Shown: positions 25,148 to 32,170 of the stretch, piece by piece
How positions within the stretch are numbered: the first letter of the stretch is position 1
Layout: the number at the start of each line of letters is the position of its first letter
NCBI GenBank assembly: GCA_041725875.1
Contig: JBGRQB010000028.1
Location: 1-32,170, forward strand
Source: JBGRQB01 sp041725875
GTDB taxonomy: Bacteria; Bacteroidota; Ignavibacteria; Ignavibacteriales; Melioribacteraceae
Direction of reading: 5' to 3'
Length of the DNA: 32,170 nucleotides
Made by a program: the position numbers and the translations under genes
The notes under the pieces: model-generated
What the model was told of the DNA's origin: nothing
The model's input: the letters and a program-made list of their open reading frames with translations, nothing else
The model's database searches: none

Positions 25148-25909
25148 ATGACATCGTTAAAAGAAATTAAGACAGATAAATTGGTAACCAATATTTATGA
25201 AGGCAGAGAAGAGCTTGGAAAAGCAGCTGCAGAAGATATGATTGAAATAATCAAAAATCTTATGAAGCAAAAAGAAAAATTAAGAATTGTTTTTGCTGCT
25301 GCTCCTTCACAAAATGAATTTTTGAATGAAATGCTTAGCTCAGATATTGACTGGAATAAAATAGAAGCATTTCATATGGATGAATATATTGGTCTGCCAA
25401 AAAACGCACCGCAAACATTCGGACATTATTTAAGAGAAAATATTTTTGATAAAGTTGATTTCAGCAACATTAATTATATCGATCCTTCTAACAACCCTGA
25501 AGAAGAATGTGAAAGATATGCTGCTTTGTTAAAAGAAGCGCCAATAGATATAGTGTTTATGGGAATTGGTGAAAATGGACATATAGCCTTTAATGATCCA
25601 CCTGTTGCAGATTTTGAAGATGAAAAATTTGTTAAAGTTGTTGAACTTGACGAGCCTTGCAGAGTTCAACAGGTTAATGACGGATGTTTTCCTAAATTTG
25701 AAGATGTACCAAAAACAGCTTTTACACTAACAGTTCCGGCTTTAATGTCAGCCGATTATTTATCGGTTTGCGTTCCGGGAATTACAAAAGCAGTTGCAGT
25801 GAAAAATACTCTGAAAGGAGAAATTTCAACTAAATGTCCCGCAACAATTTTACGTACACATAAGCAAGCTAAATTATATATTGATACAGATTCCGCATCA
25901 CTTTTATAA
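25148..25909 (+). CDS. nagB: Glucosamine-6-phosphate deaminase
   Basis: The 253-residue cytoplasmic enzyme converts GlcN-6-phosphate to fructose-6-phosphate and ammonia. Family motifs are clear: FHMDEYIGLP with the general-base Asp78, and GIGENGHIAFNDP with His145. The position matching E. coli Asp141 is Asn143, a variant seen in other NagB-like proteins. The C-terminus ends in KCPATILRTHKQAKLYID, and the short length lacks the long E. coli-type allosteric tail. CGGAG lies upstream of the ATG. With nagA at the window start it provides the amino-sugar branch of the pathway. Confidence 0.9.
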   Translation: MTSLKEIKTDKLVTNIYEGREELGKAAAEDMIEIIKNLMKQKEKLRIVFAAAPSQNEFLNEMLSSDIDWNKIEAFHMDEYIGLPKNAPQTFGHYLRENIFDKVDFSNINYIDPSNNPEEECERYAALLKEAPIDIVFMGIGENGHIAFNDPPVADFEDEKFVKVVELDEPCRVQQVNDGCFPKFEDVPKTAFTLTVPALMSADYLSVCVPGITKAVAVKNTLKGEISTKCPATILRTHKQAKLYIDTDSASLL

Positions 25910-25918
25910 GAAGAGATT

Positions 25919-28441
25919 ATGAAAAAGAATATATTATTAATACTGGCAGTATTGTTTGTGCAAACTCTTTTTGCAGGCAATACAAAACTTGAAAGAAAAA
26001 CTTATCTGATAGATTTTGGAAAAGAAAAATCATCGGTTAAAGAGAATTTTATCGGGTTAAGTAAAACTGATATTTATAATTCCCAAAAAGGTTTTGGCTG
26101 GATAAAGGCTCCGGTTGGTTCTTATGAAAGAACTGATTTGAGTAATTCCACGTTGAGAAATAAAATGACCAAAGATGGTCTTTTAGGCAAGGATATAGAA
26201 TTCAAAATCGATATCCCGAAAGGTGAATGGTATTTTACATTCTGGATGGAAATGGGATTTGAAGATAACTGCACTGCCAATCTGACTATTAACGGGAAAG
26301 AGCAACAAACAGATTTTTATAAGTTTAACGAAAGTGCAGAAGGTAGAACAAAAATTGCTACAATGTACAGAGTTTATCACACTAAAATTACAACAGATGA
26401 AAATACCTTTGATTTCAGAATTGCAAATAAAAATGATTCTGTAAGAATTATGGGTGTTTCTTTTATTCCTGTTGAAAATGAGGCTGGTAAAAAATATGCA
26501 CTTCTTGATAAAATTATAAAAGAAGCGGGAAAATACAGATCCAAAGTTAATTTGTATAATTTGAAAAGAAAACTGGAAAACCTTGTTGCACAGGAATCGG
26601 AAAATTCATATTTGCAATACTGGAAACAGCAGGTTGATTTTTTATTTGAAGCTGAAAGATTAATAGATATGATGGGTTGGGAATGGGAAAGATATATTTC
26701 CGCTGCATCAATTTTTGACAGACTACATCAGGCAATTTGTCTGCTTAATACTCAACTTGAAAATTTTGATATTACAAATTACGCTCTAAAAGAAAGAGCG
26801 CTATACTTGCGCGGCAAATTGAGTTTTGATCTTAATCTCGAACGTGGCGGGAGTCACGCCGAACAGGTAGCTCATTCTAATTGGTGGAAGTTGTTTCAGA
26901 AATATCCTGATGATATAACTCTCAGAATGTTCAATGGAGAAAAAGTTGATATAAAAGATCCTTTTGATAATCTTGTTTATTCAGAAAACGCTCCAAGATG
27001 GTCACGACTACAAAGAGAAGCAATCGGGAGATTATCCGCCGAAGTTGATTTTTGGGTAAATGACCGACAAGCACCAAATGGTGAGTGGGGAGGAAAAATA
27101 GGGGATGATGTTGAGCTTCTTCGCTGGTGGTCTCCATTTTTACTTACCGGCAACAAGACTGCAATTAAGGGATGGAAAAAACTTGCTGAAGCAGTTTGGA
27201 ATGACCCGAAAATTTATAAAGGATATTCCAAGCGTCCACTAGATGTTGAACACGCATCTGAATATATTTCCGATTCAACACCTGAATTGCTGTTCCTTGA
27301 TACAGATTCAACATATTATAAAAGATTGTTATATACAGCAGAATATTTTGAAAATTTATGGACTATAAAAAAATCAAACGGCGATCGTTTTGTGCGCTCT
27401 GCCTGGTATAGTTCAACTGAAGTTGATGAACGTCCGCCAAGAAACAGAGATGTCGATTATAACGCCCGTGCAGTGAAACCTTTACGTTACCTTGCCTGGT
27501 ATACGCGTAATCCGAAGTTTGTTAAGCTTCTTGAAGAATGGTCAATGGGTTGGGTTCACACGGCTCTTAAAACCGAAAAGGGAAAACCAATTGGAGTGCT
27601 GCCGAGTTCTGTAAGAGGTACTGACGGTAAAATTAACGGTGATGAAAAGACCTGGTACAAAGCAAATATGCTTTGGAGATATTTTGACTGGAAATATGAT
27701 ACCGGAAGTAAAATTTTAGATAACATTATTTTTACATATTCGCTTACAAAAAATGATAGTCTATTGTTACCTTTTGAATTACAGCTTGAATTAATAGAAG
27801 ATAACATAGATGAAGTTAAAAACAGTAAAACACTCACTGAAGGAAGTAAAGAATGGGCTGTTAAACATCTTGTTAAAAATACGCGTTTTTGGGAAATAGC
27901 AGAAAAATGGCGCGGTTATGCTGATACTGATGAATATGACGATTTGTTGTTACAGTATGGAAATGATTACACAAAATATAAAATTTCAGGTGATGTGAAA
28001 TTTGTTGAAAGCGGATTGGAAAAACTTCTTGAAGAGGTAAGATATAACACTCCTTTAAGAACAAATCTTGTGCAGCATACTGACAGAGTAAGAACAGAAG
28101 GAGCAAATCATCTTAAAGCAATGCTTGTTGGTGACGGAACTCCTGAAGGAAGTTCTCCATACTATGCTGTAACCTGGGAAAATACAAATCGAGAATTTAC
28201 AGCTTTTGTTAAAAAATCTTCTGATGAAATAATCGTTGTAGATGTTTTTAATCATCACAATGAGAGTCAGAAAATTACTGCAAAATTCTGGCAGTTAAAC
28301 AAAGGCGATTATGAACTGATATTAAATATTGAGAATGAAACAGCGAAGAGAAAAGAAGTTAAAGTTACAAAAGCTGGTACTGCCTTTGAATTAGATATTC
28401 CTTCGCAAAAACTTGTAACAATAAAATTGGAAAAAAGATAA
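25919..28441 (+). CDS. Large secreted alpha-toroid protein with N-terminal beta-sandwich, unknown CAZyme candidate
   Basis: The 840-residue protein has a signal peptide ending near TLFAG. Residues ~25-185 look like a carbohydrate-binding beta-sandwich (TYLIDFGKEKSSV, GEWYFTFWMEMGF, NLTINGKEQ, DFRIANKNDSVRIMG). Residues ~190-690 are helical with toroid-like loops rich in Trp, Asp and Arg: QAPNGEWGGKIGDDVELLRWW, DVEHASEYISDSTPELL, VDERPPRNRDVDYNARAV, KTWYKANMLWRYFDW. The end (~700-840) is beta-rich (EFTAFVKKSSDEIIVVDVF, KGDYELILNIEN). I do not recognise a named family. The architecture and operon position, between nagB and kduI, suggest an exo-acting hydrolase or lyase for uronate-containing chains. 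Confidence 0.65.
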   Translation: MKKNILLILAVLFVQTLFAGNTKLERKTYLIDFGKEKSSVKENFIGLSKTDIYNSQKGFGWIKAPVGSYERTDLSNSTLRNKMTKDGLLGKDIEFKIDIPKGEWYFTFWMEMGFEDNCTANLTINGKEQQTDFYKFNESAEGRTKIATMYRVYHTKITTDENTFDFRIANKNDSVRIMGVSFIPVENEAGKKYALLDKIIKEAGKYRSKVNLYNLKRKLENLVAQESENSYLQYWKQQVDFLFEAERLIDMMGWEWERYISAASIFDRLHQAICLLNTQLENFDITNYALKERALYLRGKLSFDLNLERGGSHAEQVAHSNWWKLFQKYPDDITLRMFNGEKVDIKDPFDNLVYSENAPRWSRLQREAIGRLSAEVDFWVNDRQAPNGEWGGKIGDDVELLRWWSPFLLTGNKTAIKGWKKLAEAVWNDPKIYKGYSKRPLDVEHASEYISDSTPELLFLDTDSTYYKRLLYTAEYFENLWTIKKSNGDRFVRSAWYSSTEVDERPPRNRDVDYNARAVKPLRYLAWYTRNPKFVKLLEEWSMGWVHTALKTEKGKPIGVLPSSVRGTDGKINGDEKTWYKANMLWRYFDWKYDTGSKILDNIIFTYSLTKNDSLLLPFELQLELIEDNIDEVKNSKTLTEGSKEWAVKHLVKNTRFWEIAEKWRGYADTDEYDDLLLQYGNDYTKYKISGDVKFVESGLEKLLEEVRYNTPLRTNLVQHTDRVRTEGANHLKAMLVGDGTPEGSSPYYAVTWENTNREFTAFVKKSSDEIIVVDVFNHHNESQKITAKFWQLNKGDYELILNIENETAKRKEVKVTKAGTAFELDIPSQKLVTIKLEKR

Positions 28442-28453
28442 ACAGGAGATAAA

Positions 28454-29287
28454 ATGGACGTAAGATATTCACCGGATCAGAACGGATTTAAAGGAATGTC
28501 AACAGATGAATTGAGAAAAGCTTTTTTAATGGAAGATCTGTTTGCTAAAAATAAAATTCCTATGGTTTATTCTGATATCGACAGATCAATCACCGGCTCT
28601 GCGGTTCCTTCAGGAAAAGTTCTAAAGTTAACTGCTTCCAAAAAAGAGATGGCTGCAAAATATTTTGCTGAAAGAAGAGAAATCGGGGTAATAAATATTG
28701 GCGGAAAAGGAACTGTAACTGTTGATAAAAAAGAATATAAAATGGAACACAAAGATGCCCTCTACATTGGTAAAGGTTCCAAAAATGTTTCTTTCAAAAG
28801 TGCGAGTGCAAAAACTCCGGCAAAATTTTATTTTGTAAGTTATCCTGCACACACAGAGTATCCTACAACTCACGCAAAATTCAGTGATGCAACTCCGGTA
28901 AAACTTGGCAGTCTGAAAGATTCAAACGCAAGAACCATTTACAAATATATTTTCCCTGACGGAATTAAATCTTGTCAGCTTGTTATGGGTCTGACAGAAC
29001 TTGAAGAAGGAAGTGTTTGGAATACAATGCCGGCTCATACTCATCAAAGAAGATCTGAAGTGTATATGTATTTTAATCTTCCTAAAGATGCACTTGTTGT
29101 TCATTTAAGTGGTTCAGCTGAAGAGACTCGTCACATTATGGTTAGAAATGAACAAGCTGTTTTATCAACAAGCTGGTCATTACACTCAGGAGCCGGAACA
29201 AGAAATTACTCATTTATCTGGGCTATGGGTGGAGAAAATCAGGATTTTGATGATATGGATTTTATTAAGATGACAGATTTGAAATAG
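28454..29287 (+). CDS. kduI: 5-keto-4-deoxyuronate isomerase
   Basis: It isomerises 5-keto-4-deoxyuronate (4-deoxy-L-threo-5-hexosulose uronate) to 2,5-diketo-3-deoxygluconate, the step after release of unsaturated uronate by lyases and uronyl hydrolases. The 277-residue cupin matches the ~278 residues of E. coli KduI. The zinc ligands are in place: HTHQRRSE (H195, H197, E202) and SLHSGAGT (H244). Conserved flanks are present (MDVRYSPDQ at the start, FIWAMGGENQ near the end). CAGGAG precedes the ATG. kduD follows 18 bases downstream. Confidence 0.96.
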   Translation: MDVRYSPDQNGFKGMSTDELRKAFLMEDLFAKNKIPMVYSDIDRSITGSAVPSGKVLKLTASKKEMAAKYFAERREIGVINIGGKGTVTVDKKEYKMEHKDALYIGKGSKNVSFKSASAKTPAKFYFVSYPAHTEYPTTHAKFSDATPVKLGSLKDSNARTIYKYIFPDGIKSCQLVMGLTELEEGSVWNTMPAHTHQRRSEVYMYFNLPKDALVVHLSGSAEETRHIMVRNEQAVLSTSWSLHSGAGTRNYSFIWAMGGENQDFDDMDFIKMTDLK

Positions 29288-29305
29288 GTTAACACAGGAG
29301 ATTTT

Positions 29306-30070
29306 ATGATTTTAGATAAATTTAAATTAGACGGCAAAACAGCACTGGTTACCGGTTGCAAACGAGGCATCGGTAAAGCTTTGGCTGTTGCTCTTGCCGA
29401 AGCTGGCGCTGATATTATAGGTGTAAGCGCTACTTTGGAAAAAGAGAGCGAAGTTGAAAAAGAAGTAAAAGCTTTGGGAAGAAACTTCACTTCGTATCAA
29501 TGTGATTTTTCAGACAGAGAAGATCTTTACAATTTTATTTCTAAAGTAAAAAATGATTTTGAAAAAATAGATATCCTTGTAAACAACGCCGGAACTATTT
29601 TAAGAAAGCCAATCGCTGAGCACCCTGATGAATATTGGGATAAAGTGATGGAAGTTAATTTGAACTCGCAATTTATTATCACAAGAGAAATTGGTAAAAT
29701 GATGCTCGAACAGGGAAGCGGCAAAGTGGTTTTTACTGCTTCATTGCTCTCTTTTTCAGGTGGAATTACTGTTCCCGGTTATGCTGCCAGTAAAGGCGCT
29801 ATTAAACAAATTACCATGTCATTTGCAAATGAATGGGCTGGTAAAGGTGTTAATGTAAATGCAATTGCTCCCGGTTATATCAAGACAGACAACACTCAGG
29901 CTCTGCAGGAAGATAAAACAAGATACAATCAGATTTTGGAGAGAATTCCTGCCGACAGATGGGGAGAACCGGAAGATTTCAAAGGTGCTATTGTTTATCT
30001 TTGTTCTGATGCTTCAAGTTATGTTAACGGAACCGTTCTTACCGTCGACGGCGGATGGATGGGACGCTAA
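29306..30070 (+). CDS. kduD: 2-dehydro-3-deoxy-D-gluconate 5-dehydrogenase (SDR)
   Basis: It reduces 2,5-diketo-3-deoxygluconate to 2-keto-3-deoxygluconate (KDG) with NAD(P)H. The 254-residue short-chain dehydrogenase has the TGCKRGIG nucleotide-binding loop (16-23), NNAG, a TASLLS serine region and the YAASK catalytic pair (Y159, K163). The C-terminus VNGTVLTVDGGWMGR and the start FKLDGKTALVTG closely follow the KduD pattern. CAGGAG lies seven or eight bases before the ATG. Coupling with kduI makes the assignment strong. KDG kinase and KDPG aldolase must be encoded elsewhere. Confidence 0.93.
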   Translation: MILDKFKLDGKTALVTGCKRGIGKALAVALAEAGADIIGVSATLEKESEVEKEVKALGRNFTSYQCDFSDREDLYNFISKVKNDFEKIDILVNNAGTILRKPIAEHPDEYWDKVMEVNLNSQFIITREIGKMMLEQGSGKVVFTASLLSFSGGITVPGYAASKGAIKQITMSFANEWAGKGVNVNAIAPGYIKTDNTQALQEDKTRYNQILERIPADRWGEPEDFKGAIVYLCSDASSYVNGTVLTVDGGWMGR

Positions 30071-30100
30071 AATTTGTAATTCACTTTAAGGTGGAATAAA

Positions 30101-31711
30101 ATGAAAAAACAAAACATTTATATATTATTGATACTTTTAATTGCAGGTCAGGTTTTATTCGCACAAACAAATAATATCTTCAATGTTAAAGATTTTGGAG
30201 CTGTTGGTGACGGAAAAACTCTTGACACTGAAGCTGTCAGAAAAGCTGTTTCCAAATGTGCTGAAAATGGCGGAACGGTTCTTTTCCCTTCAGGTGATTA
30301 TCTGATTGGTTCTGTTGATTTAAAAAGCAATGTTGATATTTATATTCAGCGCGGCGCAACTCTTTGGGGAAGTACAAACATAAAAGATTATGAAGAACGT
30401 GTTCCAAAGCTAAAATCTTATAATGATTATTTTTTGAAGCACTCAATGTTTTACGCTGAAAGAGTTGAAAATATTTCAATACGAGGTGAAGGTGCTATTG
30501 ACGGACAGGGAGCTTCCTACAAAATCACAACAAAAAAGAAACCTGAACGTTATATGAATCGTCCGTTTATTATTCGGTTTGTGGAATGTAAAAATGTAAA
30601 AGTAGAAGGCGTTACGCTCAGAAACTCTGCAATGTGGATGCAGCAATATCTTGCCTGTGAAAGTCTTTTTATTCACGGAATAAAAGTCTATAATCATTCA
30701 AATAAAAACAATGATATGATTGATATTGACGGATGTAAAAATGTTGTTATGTCTGATTGTATTGGTGATTCCGACGATGATGCACTTACTTTAAAAAGTA
30801 CTTCGGATCGAATTACGGAAAATGTTACAATCACAAATTGTGTTTTTAGCAGTCATTGCAACGCAATAAAGTTTGGAACCGAATCAACAGGCGGGTTCAG
30901 AAATATTACTATCTCGAATATTGTAATTAAGCCATCTGAGCACCCGACTCACATTTACGGCGTGAATAACGGAATTAGCGGAATTACTCTTGGAATGGTT
31001 GACGGCGGAATTGTTGAAGGAATAATTATTTCAGATATCAGAATTGACGGACCAAAAGTGCCGATTTATATGCGACTCGGAAACCGTGGACGAAAACATA
31101 CTCCGAATGCAGAACAGCCGGGTATTGGTATTTTTAGAGATGTGAAAATAAGTAATGTTATTGCATCAAACATTGGTTCTAAAGTTGGCAGTTCAATAAC
31201 CGGAATTCCGGGACACAATATTGAAAATGTTACTTTGAGAAATATTTCAATTGAATATCCGGGTGGTGGAACCGCAGAAGATGCTGCAAAAGAGATTGAA
31301 GAACTGGAAAAACATTATCCCGAATCAACTAAATTTGGTGATTTGAACTCTTACGGGTTTTTTGTCAGACACGTAAACGGAATCACATTTGACAATGTTT
31401 CTGTGAAATATAAAGAAAAAGATGTGCGTCCGGCTTTTGTTTTTGATGATGTAAAAGATATCAGAATTATCAACTCCTCAGCAAAATCTGATAAAAAAAC
31501 TAAAGAGGTTTTCAGATTTGAGAATTCTGAAAATGTTTCTGTAAGCGGGTTTTTATCATCTGAATCAATTAGCAATATTGTGACTGTAAAAGGAAACAAA
31601 AGCAAAAATATTTTATTGTGGAATAATGATTTTAGAAAAGTTGAAAACATAATTTCATCAAAAAATGTAAATAAAAAAGAGATCAGATTATTTAACAATC
31701 TCAAAAAATAA
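30101..31711 (+). CDS. GH28-family glycoside hydrolase (polygalacturonase-like)
   Basis: The 536-residue protein has a signal peptide ending at LFAQ. It shows the GH28 opening (NVKDFGAVGDGKTLDTEAVRKAV) and right-handed beta-helix repeats. Catalytic-region matches are NNDMIDIDG for the NTD motif and DSDDDALTLKS (D225-D227) for GDD. The usual GHG is replaced by SSHCNAIKFGTES, and the RIK motif is not evident (RLGNRG lies nearby). The acidic residues remain, but the substrate-binding His and Lys positions differ from standard polygalacturonases, so the bond cleaved may not be GalA-alpha-1,4-GalA. It is the last gene of the operon, 30 bases after kduD, with GGTGGA upstream of the ATG and a terminator right after the stop. 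Confidence 0.85.
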   Translation: MKKQNIYILLILLIAGQVLFAQTNNIFNVKDFGAVGDGKTLDTEAVRKAVSKCAENGGTVLFPSGDYLIGSVDLKSNVDIYIQRGATLWGSTNIKDYEERVPKLKSYNDYFLKHSMFYAERVENISIRGEGAIDGQGASYKITTKKKPERYMNRPFIIRFVECKNVKVEGVTLRNSAMWMQQYLACESLFIHGIKVYNHSNKNNDMIDIDGCKNVVMSDCIGDSDDDALTLKSTSDRITENVTITNCVFSSHCNAIKFGTESTGGFRNITISNIVIKPSEHPTHIYGVNNGISGITLGMVDGGIVEGIIISDIRIDGPKVPIYMRLGNRGRKHTPNAEQPGIGIFRDVKISNVIASNIGSKVGSSITGIPGHNIENVTLRNISIEYPGGGTAEDAAKEIEELEKHYPESTKFGDLNSYGFFVRHVNGITFDNVSVKYKEKDVRPAFVFDDVKDIRIINSSAKSDKKTKEVFRFENSENVSVSGFLSSESISNIVTVKGNKSKNILLWNNDFRKVENIISSKNVNKKEIRLFNNLKK

Positions 31712-31718
31712 ATTTTGG

Positions 31719-31747
31719 AACCGACAGAAATTTCTGTCGGTTTTAAT
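31719..31747 (+). terminator. Rho-independent terminator of the glycan operon
   Basis: A perfect 24-base palindrome (31719-31742) has arms AACCGACAGAAA and TTTCTGTCGGTT and is followed directly by TTTTAATT. It starts 8 bases after the GH28 stop. The GC-rich lower stem and T-tract are classic and mark the end of the 14-gene unit. Confidence 0.9.
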
Positions 31748-31774
31748 TAAGTTTGCATAAAAGCAGAGGTTAAA

Positions 31775-32014
31775 ATGGAATTGGTATTTGGTAAAAATAA
31801 AACTCTTTTTACTTCTCTCGGAATTGATATTCTTGCATTTGCAATTATTGCTCTTGCCCCTGCGCTTTCGCATCTTTCAGGTATACCTCTCTATTATGCC
31901 GAACCATTTAGAATTGCATTATTTATTTTGTTAATATATTTCCATGTAGTGTTCAAAGACAATATCATAGCGCGCTGGTTTAGTTTGTTCATTGTGAAAA
32001 CTTTAATAGTCTAA
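31775..32014 (+). CDS. Small membrane protein, possibly truncated at its C-terminus
   Basis: The 79-residue frame has AGAGG upstream of the ATG. It starts MELVFGKNKTLFTSLGIDIL and has two hydrophobic segments (~13-33 and ~45-60) separated by GIPLYYAEPFRIA. The opening resembles a family of longer (~120-140 residue) hypothetical inner-membrane proteins of Bacteroidota, as I recall them. After about residue 52 the sequence loses that character, and the frame runs into the opposite-strand coiled-coil ORF. The tail may be foreign sequence joined by chimeric assembly. It is separated from the glycan operon by the terminator and is probably unrelated to it. Confidence 0.55.
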   Translation: MELVFGKNKTLFTSLGIDILAFAIIALAPALSHLSGIPLYYAEPFRIALFILLIYFHVVFKDNIIARWFSLFIVKTLIV

Positions 32015-32170
32015 GGACAGGTGTTCTAATTCATTCTTCAACACAAATATTTTCTTGGCGTAACTCTTCTGTTGATTAATCTCTTCAAGGAGTTTTGAAA
32101 CTTTGCTATCAAGCAAATGCGATCTTCTCTCGGCGGCTTCAGCTCTTGTGGTCGCCTCTTTAGCTTTTTC
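32003..32170 (-). CDS. Coiled-coil protein C-terminus, partial, possibly eukaryotic chimera
   Basis: A minus-strand frame enters from the right edge and stops at TAA (32005-32003), giving 55 residues. They are highly charged and helical (KEATTRAEAAERRSHLLD, KVSKLLEEINQQKSYAKK, LKNELEHLSLDY), as in a coiled coil. Base composition is noticeably richer in G and C than the bacterial genes, like the animal-type segment at 19-472. It overlaps the 3' end of the small membrane protein frame on the opposite strand. No family is recognised. It may be genuine bacterial coding sequence or a second foreign end. Confidence 0.4.
   Translation of the reverse strand, partial: EKAKEATTRAEAAERRSHLLDSKVSKLLEEINQQKSYAKKIFVLKNELEHLSLDY

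Noticed and set aside
31351..31704. 117-codon minus-strand frame in the 3' part of the GH28 gene
   Set aside because: It is antisense to conserved beta-helix repeats; its Phe/Leu/Ser-rich composition is an artefact of AT-rich coding DNA.
1..32170. CRISPR arrays, tRNA/rRNA genes, insertion sequences
   Set aside because: I saw no regularly spaced direct repeats, no cloverleaf-like segments and no transposase reading frames.

Overview
The window looks like the low-GC chromosome of an Ignavibacteria-like member of the Bacteroidota/Chlorobiota lineage. The main clues are a C-terminal type IX secretion sorting domain (an NYPNPFNP motif ending in KKMVLLK) at the end of the gene closing at 5780, a TonB-dependent receptor without a SusD partner, and strong AT-rich codon bias. 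Both ends look artificial. Bases 1-18 match the end of an Illumina TruSeq adapter. Bases 19-472 read, on the minus strand, as the start of an animal-type secreted protein with a PAN/apple-like cysteine pattern. The last ~170 bases hold an open minus-strand coiled-coil reading frame of higher GC that may also be foreign. The bacterial part starts somewhere between 473 and about 590, inside a beheaded nagA.

Layout. 576-1130: C-terminal half of nagA. 1131-1373: intergenic region with two palindromic sites. 1374-5780: TonB-dependent receptor and a type IX-sorted beta-helix protein. 5853-10565: AraR-like GntR/LacI regulator, GH2 beta-glucuronidase and SSF symporter. 10603-10634: a strong hairpin. 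10684-31711: a tightly packed run of 14 genes, with gaps of 30 bases or less or stop/start overlaps, closed by a Rho-independent terminator at 31719-31747. The run encodes a candidate polysaccharide lyase lipoprotein, two tandem GH84 enzymes, a six-hairpin protein, an NRAMP-fold transporter lacking its metal ligands, a sugar isomerase-like TIM barrel, GH20, GH105, DUF4861, NagB, a large alpha-toroid protein, KduI, KduD and GH28. 31775-32014: a small membrane protein.

How the genes fit together (inference). Every bacterial gene except the small membrane protein can be placed in the breakdown of a polysaccharide containing both N-acetylhexosamine and uronic acid. Proposed route: outer-membrane capture by the receptor and the type IX-secreted beta-helix protein; periplasmic cleavage by the lyase candidate, GH84 pair, GH20, GH105, GH28 and two or three unassigned toroid or DUF proteins; inner-membrane uptake by the SSF and NRAMP-like carriers; and in the cytoplasm GH2 glucuronidase, NagA/NagB for GlcNAc and KduI/KduD for the unsaturated uronate. 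No sulfatase, SusD, KDG kinase, KDPG aldolase or GlcNAc kinase gene is visible, so an unsulfated glycosaminoglycan-like polymer (hyaluronan, heparosan or unsulfated chondroitin type) or a bacterial exopolysaccharide fits better than a heavily sulfated one. The GH28 and GH105 genes leave a pectin-like or mixed glycan open.
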